Of a stretch of 64,000 nt of DNA, positions 57,590-64,000 are shown piece by piece (position 1 is the stretch's first letter; each line of letters opens with the position of its first letter). The notes under the pieces are model-generated. The model searched no databases. It was not told where the DNA came from and worked only from the letters and a program-made list of their open reading frames with translations. The DNA lies in assembly GCF_033958435.1 (NCBI RefSeq), contig NC_134145.1, positions 41,505,501-41,569,500 on the forward strand, written 5' to 3'. The stretch comes from Carettochelys insculpta. Lineage: Eukaryota; Chordata; Testudines; Carettochelyidae. The position numbers were made by a program, and so were the translations under genes.

Positions 57590-57960
57590 CTCAGTGTGCC
57601 CTTCTGCCTGGTGGCCGATGCAGCACACACGCTCCAGCCCTGACTCATGTGGCCCTATACAGACTACCCAATCCCCAGCCAGGAGCACTTGAATGGACAG
57701 CTCAACCTCACCCACTAGGTGGTTGAGCACGCCTTCGGCTGCCTGACAGGGTGATGACACTGTCTCCTTGCCTGACCAGAGGTGGGTGTCCTCAATGGCC
57801 CCCAGGTTGTGGACACCTGCTTCATGCTCCACAATATTGTGGAGAGTAAGGAGGAGGCCTTCGCGCAGAGCTACCCCAGCCAGCCACCGCCCCTAGCTGC
57901 CAGGCCCACCTGCGTGGGATCTGCATCTGGGAGTCCCTGAGCCAGTACTTTGACCAGGGG
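57590..57960 (+). pseudogene. Harbinger transposase C-terminal fragment (copy A2)
   Basis: The frame holds VPFCLVADAAHTLQP with the second catalytic Asp, then VVEHAFGCLTG with the catalytic Glu, and VVDTCFMLHNIVESKEEAFA, parallel to copy A1. The first Asp and everything before it are missing. At least four in-frame stops occur in this stretch, including one right after LQP. Dead fragment. Confidence 0.8.
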
Positions 57961-58199
57961 TCCCGACAAGCATCACGCTGGCCACCCACGGTGGCCTCGT
58001 GCACACTCCCCCCCCCATTCCACACGCTCCCCCACCTCTGGAACACCTCCCCACTCCTCACTGAGCAGACTGGGGTTGTGGAAAAACAAAGGGGTGTAGT
58101 GTTAAGTACAAAACCCATGTGGGTAATATTTCATGCTAAATATGACAGAATGTCCAACTATTCACAGGAGGGGCTCTAACTATTTACAGGAAGAGGGGA

Positions 58200-58640
58200 C
58201 CTAGAGGGCCTGCCCAGTGGGCTATCATTCTGGGGCACAAGTGGCGGGGCACGACCTGCACCATCCCCGGGTCCCATGCTGCCCCTCCCATCTGGGGTCC
58301 CTGGTGGGGCGGTGAAGGGGAGGAGAGTATGCGGAAGTAGGGCCAGCAATCAGCCTTGGGCAGGTGATCTGGGCCAGTGGAGTCCTTTCCTGGGGAGCTG
58401 GCAGGTAGGGCCACAGTGGGAGGGGTAGCAGGAAGGGCAGCAGGTGGGCAGCCAGGCCAGGAACTCCCTGTACATGGCTGCCATGTTGCGGAAGGTGGTG
58501 AGGAACTCCCCCACAGGCTGCCTGGTGCCAGGCGGCCTCCCACTTTTTGAACTGGAGCTGGTGCTCTGCCAGTTCCATCTGGTGCTGGATGTAGGTGGCA
58601 ATGTGTGAGGTCCTCTGCTGGCTGCCTCTGGCTGTGCTGC
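58200..58640 (-). pseudogene. Tail exon of the Harbinger Myb/SANT-like gene (copy A2)
   Basis: On the minus strand, MELAEHQLQFKKWEAAWHQA is followed, after a one-step frame change, by GEFLTTFRNMAAMYREFLAW and then a proline-rich end. Copy A1 has the same order (LHFEEWEVTWCQEAWQDFMA). The long overlapping 293- and 214-codon minus frames are shadows in other frames of this GC-rich DNA. The intron to the first exon likely lies at about 58.65-59.05 kb. Confidence 0.6.
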
Positions 58641-59015
58641 AACCGGGCCCATCCTGGCGCTGGTGGTGGCTCCAGCTGGTCCTTGTCCCTTGCCTCCAGG
58701 GGGCTCTCCAGGACCACAGACAGGGCAGGGCTCTCCTGGCCCTTGGATAGTGTGGCTGCAGAAATGGGGGGTAGAGAGGAACAGAGCCCCATCCCTTGTC
58801 TGTGGATGTGGTGGCCCTGTAGCTGGCCCCTTTGTGCAGTCTGCCCCCATCTGTCCCTGTGGGGGCAGAGTGCAGCGCTGTCCACAGGAACAGTTGCTGA
58901 CAGGCACTGGTGGCCTTGCTGCCATCCTGGGGCTGTGGTCCAGCTGGGCTTTGGTGGGCTGTGGTCTGCTGAGTGTGTGTGGGTGGGGGCCCAAGTCACA
59001 TATGGTGTTCCTACC

Positions 59016-59618
59016 TCATGATCGGGGTCTGTGCCCTGTTGGGTACATACTTGAGGGTCCACCAATGAGGTTGGGGGATGCCCATCTGGCCGATGCCCAG
59101 CTGGCGGTGCAGGAGGGGAGATCTATGACCAGGTTCCCCTCCTCACTGCACCAGTCTGCAGCTGTGCCTGGCTCCATCTCCAGCCCTGGTGGTGAGGGGC
59201 TGGCTGACAGTCCCAACTCCTGCTCTTCGCCTGGCTGGGGCTCCTCAGCCCAGGTGTCCAGGAGGGCTGGCAGGTAGCAGGTATCCCAGGGGCCCAGGAT
59301 GGTCCTGAGCTCCTTGTAGTAGGAGCATGAAGTGGGGACAGCCCCCAACTGGCTGGTCAAGTTCCAAGCTCGGGCGTAACCCTGCCACAACTCCTTAACC
59401 GTATTCCTGATTTGGTCAGGAGTGAGGGCAGGGTGACTCCGGGTACTCAGGCCCACGGCCAGCCAGGCAAAGGTGGCCGTGTTTCGCTGCTTGCTCCCCA
59501 TCACTCCGAGCATCTCCTCCTCCTTCCAGAGCCCCAGCAGGTCCCAAAACTCATGCTCCATCCAGGAGGGGGCGCACTTCTGTCCCCCCAGCTGGACCCT
59601 TGGGAGCCCTGGGTGCAC
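59016..59618 (-). CDS. Harbinger Myb/SANT-like DNA-binding protein, first exon, open (copy A2)
   Basis: An uninterrupted 200-codon frame. Residues about 20-125 form a trihelix Myb/SANT-like domain: helix 1 EHEFWDLLGLWKEEE, helix 2 RNTATFAWLAVGLSTRSH, helix 3 TPDQIRNTVKELWQGYARAW, then YYKELRTILG, a conserved family motif. An acidic Glu/Pro linker follows (about 130-165). In this family the protein binds subterminal motifs and acts with the DDE transposase. The 3' end of the frame (residues about 166-200) probably reads into the intron. It is the best preserved gene of any Harbinger in the window, although its own transposase is destroyed and its tail exon is frameshifted. The start at 59618 may be early; MEHEFW at 59561 fits the domain better. 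Confidence 0.65.
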   Translation of the reverse strand: MHPGLPRVQLGGQKCAPSWMEHEFWDLLGLWKEEEMLGVMGSKQRNTATFAWLAVGLSTRSHPALTPDQIRNTVKELWQGYARAWNLTSQLGAVPTSCSYYKELRTILGPWDTCYLPALLDTWAEEPQPGEEQELGLSASPSPPGLEMEPGTAADWCSEEGNLVIDLPSCTASWASARWASPNLIGGPSSMYPTGHRPRS

Positions 59619-60093
59619 TCGGAGCAGAGGCCCTGGGGCTCCTCACGTGGCTGGATGGTGGCCATCGTGAGCTGGGGGCTGCTCAGGGTTGCACTGAGGC
59701 GCGCAGGGGCAGCATGTGTAGCAGCTGCTGCCTGCATGTTCTCAGCTTACTGCAGTGGGGTTTTCTGGTCCCTGAGGCTTTAAGAGCCACTGCACATATG
59801 GACCATAGAGCCGCTCAGGGGCCTGGCAGCACGTCTCTGCCTAACAGCTGATTGCCACCATGGCAGACCCCGCTCTTTCGAAGAAGTGGGAAGCGGAGCA
59901 TCTAAACACATCTTTTTTTGAAAAAAGATGTCGAAGGAGCAGCCTCTTCGTATTTTCTGTTTGGAAGAGCAGTTTCGAGTCCTGTGGAGCCTAATGTGAA
60001 TTTCATGCTCAAAAGAGCATGCAGTGTATGTAGGCGCACCACGTGCTACTTTGAAGTGGAGCTTGCTCTTTCAGAAAAACAGGCTAGTGTAGA

Positions 60094-61636
60094 TGCAGCT
60101 CCTATGTCTTGCTCATGAAATGAATTGTCTTGTTCATTGAAGTCAATTTCAACTATAATTTTCAGCACCTCTGAAGATTAGGCCAGTTAGTTTTGGGTCT
60201 GAACACTGATTTAGATATCTAGTTTTAAGCATCCAGTTTTGGAAATTGAATTCCTCCCAGCCCCACCTAGGCCACATTCTTACTGATCCCACATGAATCA
60301 TAAGTATTCCTAATTCCCAACAGTGTATAATCCAAACCACCACTGCTCCTTTCAACAATGGCAGCTGGGATTTCCAAAGGAGCATCAGAAACTCAGACCC
60401 CTGATTCTCAGTGAAAATCAGTGAAATCGGGCACCTAGTTTCCATTTGAGCTGCTGGAAAATAAACCCTAACATGTCTGAGAGAGAAGAATGATCCAGAA
60501 ACATTATTCAATATTAAAAATAGAATTGGGCTTTGGAGACTAAACTAGTTCAGATCAGATGATGCTCTTCCTAGTATACCTCCTTTCTTCAGAGCAAGCC
60601 AATCTCATGTGCACTTCAATAGCACGTATCTTTGGACTAAGTCTGCATATGTTCCTGAAAATGACCCCAGGGAAAACTGTTATAGTAGCAGTAGCAATAA
60701 AAAGATGTAGTCCTTTATAAATGGAAATAATGGAAGAAATGATTAGCATCGTGATCTTGTTAACTTCGAAGAGTGTTAGCCCCTTTCTTTAACAGTGGAA
60801 GGAATAATAGCATTTTTACGAATCTATATCTCCAATGGAAAACCATTTAATATAATACACACACAGAGCAAAAAGTTTTATACCGTATGTGTGATGTTTT
60901 AAGTAATGTTGGAGCTGCATAATTTATCTTTTGTGTCAAATATGCAAAGTCAATCATTTGTCTTTCAGGCCTCTGAGCATATTATGGGCCTGCTCCAAAG
61001 TGAGTAAATGCCTTTCCATCGATGTCAATACCCTTTGGATTAGCCTCTATATTGTCATGGCATCATGAGTGGTGGGGCTTGCATCCTTGACAAAGGGTCA
61101 GAAATCAATTAAAAAAAAACAGAATAAAATGGCCAAAACAATCAAATTAAAAATAAATGTGCAAAACCAAAGACTCTTTCCTGTGAATTAATACAATTAG
61201 CTTAAACCTACACTGTATGATTTTACAAATGTTTATGCATATGCACTATTTTACTTACATAGCTAGTCCTATTGAAATCAGAGGAAAGATAACGCAGGCC
61301 TAAGTATTTGTAGGATCAGGGTATATGGGCCCAGTTCTGCAAGCACTTTTGCATTTAGACCCTGATTCATCAAGTTACTTAAGCATGAACTTAACACAGA
61401 GCATGTGATTAGTCCAACTGACATGCACATTTGTATAGTTCGATAGATCTCTCAGAACTTTTCAGGACTGAGTCTCTAGTGAGGAGCAGTTTACTGGAAC
61501 TTTTAATCATACATCAGTAGAAGATTTAGTAGTAAATTCAAGAGACCCAAAAGCCACAAAACACATAGAAGTTATGGCAGACAATAGCAAATGTACTTCA
61601 TTGTTTGGAAGCAGAATGAAGTTACCCAGCAAAAAG
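60094..61636. other. Unique-looking DNA with possible ancient repeat traces
   Basis: No gene recognised. Short phrases such as GGGCCTGCTCCAAAGTGAG (60987) and GGCCCAGTTCTGCAAGCAC (61329) resemble a widespread old amniote repeat, but the copies are too decayed to name. Confidence 0.35.
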
Positions 61637-61680
61637 TCTCAGAGCAGTAGCCGTGTTAATCTGTAACTTCACAAATAACA
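61637..61680 (-). repeat. PLE 3'-tail fragment
   Basis: TCAGAGCAGTAGCCGTGTTA followed by ATCTGTAACTTC. This is the reverse complement of the distal tail found on the long arm at 48.1 kb (AGCCATGTTAGTCTGGATC). About 45 bp. Confidence 0.5.
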
Positions 61681-61990
61681 AGCCAAAGTGGGGTGGGGTG
61701 GGGACTGATGGGGTTATTGCCCTGCGGCCCCATGGTTCAAAGGGGCCTGGGCCTCTGGCTACCACCACTGCTGCAGTAGTGGCAGCAGTGCCCAGCGTTT
61801 AAATCGCTGCCAGAGCATTATCCAGAGCAACAGGCCATGTGCTCTGAGGAGTGCTAGGGGCGGGAGGCTGGGGGTGGCACTCCATGTGCTGGGCAGTGCT
61901 GAGGCTGGCTACCCTCAGCCCTGACCCTTCTGGGAGTATGGAGCTACCTCAAAGTTGCCAAAAGGCCTACAGAGGCTGTCCACTCTGCTG
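61681..61990. repeat. GC-rich interspersed repeat, class unknown
   Basis: A GGGGTGGGGTGGGG start, CCCCATGGTTCAAAGGGGCC, a CCACCACTGCTGCAGTAGTG palindrome, and TTTAAATCGCTGCCAGAGC. Its composition is sharply different from the AT-rich flanks, suggesting an inserted element. No TIRs were resolved. Confidence 0.4.
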
Positions 61991-63228
61991 GGCTGGACGT
62001 AAGTCATGAAAGAATCCTAAGGGAAATGTAAATCAGTGCTGAGAATGATATTTGAAATGTTTCTAAAGCAGCTTTTCTGTGACATACAGGGTACATCTAT
62101 ACCACATGATGGTGTGACATAGTGGTTGCTTTGCCATACATTTGGTATGTCATGCATAAACACACTAGTGGCTTTGCACAAGTAATACAACCATGCTAAA
62201 CTCAAACCACTTAACTCTTTTATCCTCACAACAGTAACATGCATCTTCTTAGGACACAATTCAGGAAAGAATTTAAGTATCTTCCATGAATATCAGGGGA
62301 ATGTAGATACACCAGTAAAATTAAGAACATGCTTAAGCACTTTGCTGAATTGGGACTATAAAATCTTTAGCTTCACAAGCACTTCACTTCTGAGCAATTG
62401 GTTACAGCTTCTCTTGAGCTCTACTGTTAAAAATAATCCCTAATCTAGGAACAGTTCTGTACTTGAAATACAAAATCCAAAAGCAGTAAACTTTCAGATT
62501 ACCTAATGTCTCCACTGATAGTTGTTTTCTTGCTCTGAATGTTTCTAAAATAAATCTATACAAGATGAACCTCTTTTACAGGCTTTTTGTCTGATTAATT
62601 AGGGTCACTGTTTCCTGCTTCAGCATATACATCAAACTGTACAGTTCTTCAGAGAGGATTATTTCTAGCACGTTACTTCCTAGAGCATGACTACTCTGTA
62701 ATATCCCTTAACAATCAATTAGGCCTGAAACAAAGTCTGGTATGGAGTTAATGACTTCCACTCATTTCTCAAACCCTTTGAGTGAACCCTAGCACTGTTT
62801 TATAGGAGGACATTTGAAAAGCACTGGAAATATTAATATTGAATTTTTTTATTAAATTTATGCTTATGCCATTAGAGCATTATTTTTATTCCTCAGATCA
62901 ATTGGTAAGCATCTCAGAAGCATTCAATAGGTTTTTCTAAATTGTTTTTGAAACATCGTTCTCATAAGTTCTTGATAGAAAAAATGCTCAGAAAATCTAT
63001 GGTAATTTTGCATTTCTGTGTCTGTGCTTCTCAGCTCACGATAGGGGGATTGAAGAAAAATGTTAAGAAAGTAAATTTGTAAGCAGCCTAAGTCCTGCAT
63101 CCTACCACATACACACATGCTTAACCAGGAAAATCAACAGCATCTGCAGGCCCCCAGGCAAGGGGTGTGGGGTGGGACCACAGGTGGAAGCCTGGGGCCA
63201 GAAAAGCCAGCCCTCAGCATCACTCAGA
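61991..63228. other. No feature recognised
   Basis: AT-rich DNA. A weak GGGTACATCTATACCACATG at 62090 may be an old MITE end. No gene seen. Confidence 0.35.
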
Positions 63229-64000
63229 CGCTATGTCTACACTAGCACACTACGTCGAAGTAGCCTATTTCGAAGTAAGAACATCGAAATAGGCTACTTC
63301 AACGCGTATCGTCTACGCATCCTCCAGGGCTGCTGCCATCAACATTCAACTTTGAAGTAGCAACGGGGAATGTCGAAAGGAGCCGCCCCAGAAGGAAATG
63401 CGGAACATCCACACGCACAAGCGCTCCCCGTTGAAATAAGGGGCCAGTAAAGCCTGTGGACCGGGTCACAGGCTGGACTAGCCCTTTCGGGTCAACAGCA
63501 AGCCACTCCTTTTAAGGGCCCCTCCCAGACACACCCAGCCTGCACAGCACGAGGTCTGAAGAGCAGTAGCCACTCTCTCGCAGACCAAGTCACAGCAGAT
63601 ATGGACACCCAGCAGCAGCAGCAGCAGGAAGAGGAGGCCCTCCAGGTAGTCATCCAGGGGGCAAGCGCCCTGCTAGGTGCTTCCTGGGAGGTTGCCCAGT
63701 GGTTCCTGCCAGAGGAGCCCTCCCTGGAGGCCGACAGGGACGCCCCTGACCACCAGGCTCCCCTCTTCTTCCCCCCACTGGCTGCTCCCCCACCTCTGGA
63801 TCTACCCCACCAGCTCCAAGTGGAGGGAGAAGCTTGTCATGCGGGAGTGGGACAATAACATGTGGCTCCAGAACTTCCGCATGCCCCGGCAGACCTTTCT
63901 CAAGCTCTGCCAGTGGCTCACCCCAGCCCTGAGGCACCAGGACACCCAGATGCAGCGCGCCCTCCCTTTCGAGAGGAGGGTTGCAATACCTGTCTGGAAG
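63229..64000 (+). mobile_element. Left end of another Harbinger (copy A3), runs out of the window
   Basis: It starts CGCTATGTCTACACTAGCAC, then CTACGTCGAAGTAGCCTATT and CGAAATAGGCTACTTCAACG, the dense CTACTTCGA motif region of copy A1. The GGTCACAG, GACTAGCCCTTTCGGG and AAGGGCCCCTCCCAGACACA blocks also line up with A1 29565-29640. The transposase gene begins at 63601. The right part lies beyond position 64000. Confidence 0.85.
63601..64000 (+). pseudogene. Harbinger transposase, N-terminal part, frameshifted and cut by the window end
   Basis: ATG at 63601 opens MDTQQQQQQEEEALQ, a Gln/Glu-rich start, then VIQGASALLGAS and EEPSLEADRDAPDH, parallel to the decayed start in copy A1. Near 63800 the frame must change by one base to continue from 63821 as WREKLVMREWDNNMWLQNF, FLKLCQWLTPALRHQDTQMQ and FERRVAIPVWK, the section equivalent to A1 FCQWLAPTLRHQ. 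The second part is open to the last base of the window. A single frame change is the only defect seen. The first frame stops at 63856-63858. Whether the catalytic core is intact cannot be judged here. Confidence 0.75.

Larger units (their letters stand above)
57515..60093 (+). mobile_element. Harbinger transposon, deleted on the left (copy A2)
   Basis: The right end, inverted, reads AGCTGCATCTACACTAGCC. The left edge keeps a terminal-like CTATTTCAAAATTG patch, then jumps straight into the transposase C-terminus. The convergent Myb/SANT-like gene is better preserved than in A1. The order and intergenic sequence match A1, so it is the same family with about 1.3 kb missing on the left. Confidence 0.75.

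Noticed and set aside
58184..59065. 293-codon open frame on the minus strand, the longest in the window
   Set aside because: It is a shadow frame of GC-rich Harbinger DNA. The true coding pieces of the Myb/SANT-like gene are in other frames at 58.2-58.64 and 59.0-59.6 kb and overlap it.
1..64000. A new defence, biosynthetic or other multi-gene host system
   Set aside because: I found no cluster of host genes. All multi-gene structure in the window is explained by Harbinger two-gene elements and retroelements.

Overview
This window looks like non-coding genomic DNA from a non-avian reptile, most probably a turtle. The evidence is the repeat mix. It includes a CR1 LINE with the standard short CR1 3' end, a tRNA-derived SINE with a CR1-like tail of the cryptodiran turtle type, Penelope-like element (PLE) 3' ends, ancient MIR/L2 relics, and many Harbinger-type DNA transposons and their MITEs. 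No rRNA gene, tRNA gene, CRISPR array, operon or convincing host protein exon was found. The long open frames are either transposon genes or chance frames in GC-rich repeats.

Layout. 1-10 kb: a Tigger-like MITE, a Tx1/L1-like LINE fragment on the minus strand, a Harbinger MITE with a TTA duplication, a dead Tigger transposase, a MIR and a hAT-like repeat. 9.4-10.9 kb: a GC-rich Harbinger remnant followed by a PLE 3' end that still carries its GIY-YIG endonuclease. 12-19 kb: hAT and palindromic MITEs, a turtle SINE, and a solo LTR with a 5-bp target duplication. 20-24 kb: a truncated, nearly open CR1, a GC-rich hAT-like repeat and an RTE-like LINE end. 28.2-33.6 kb: a cluster of MITEs, one of them split by a 3.9-kb two-gene Harbinger. 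35-42 kb: mostly unique DNA, then a 711-bp palindrome. 42.4-45.3 kb: a second Harbinger family. 46-54 kb: MITEs, MIR, and two of the three inverted PLE dimers. 56.6-60.1 kb: a Helitron helicase relic, a MITE and another Harbinger. 63.2-64 kb: the left end of a further Harbinger that runs out of the window.

How the genes work together. The Harbinger copies share one plan: a HARBI1-like DDE transposase on the plus strand and, convergent to it, a Myb/SANT-like DNA-binding protein on the minus strand, between subterminal regions full of short palindromes. The many MITEs carry the same outer end (near GGCTATGTCTACACTAG) and their own internal palindromic motif. They read as deletion derivatives mobilised in trans. 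All autonomous copies seen whole are broken.

The observations most worth following are three independent inverted (hairpin) PLE 3'-end insertions, each with a 7-8 bp target duplication; a palindrome whose flanks match each other better than the MITE arms at its centre; and MITE families that share a terminus but differ in their internal palindromic motif. Family names come from recognising motifs by eye. No database search was run, and boundaries without a stated target duplication are approximate.
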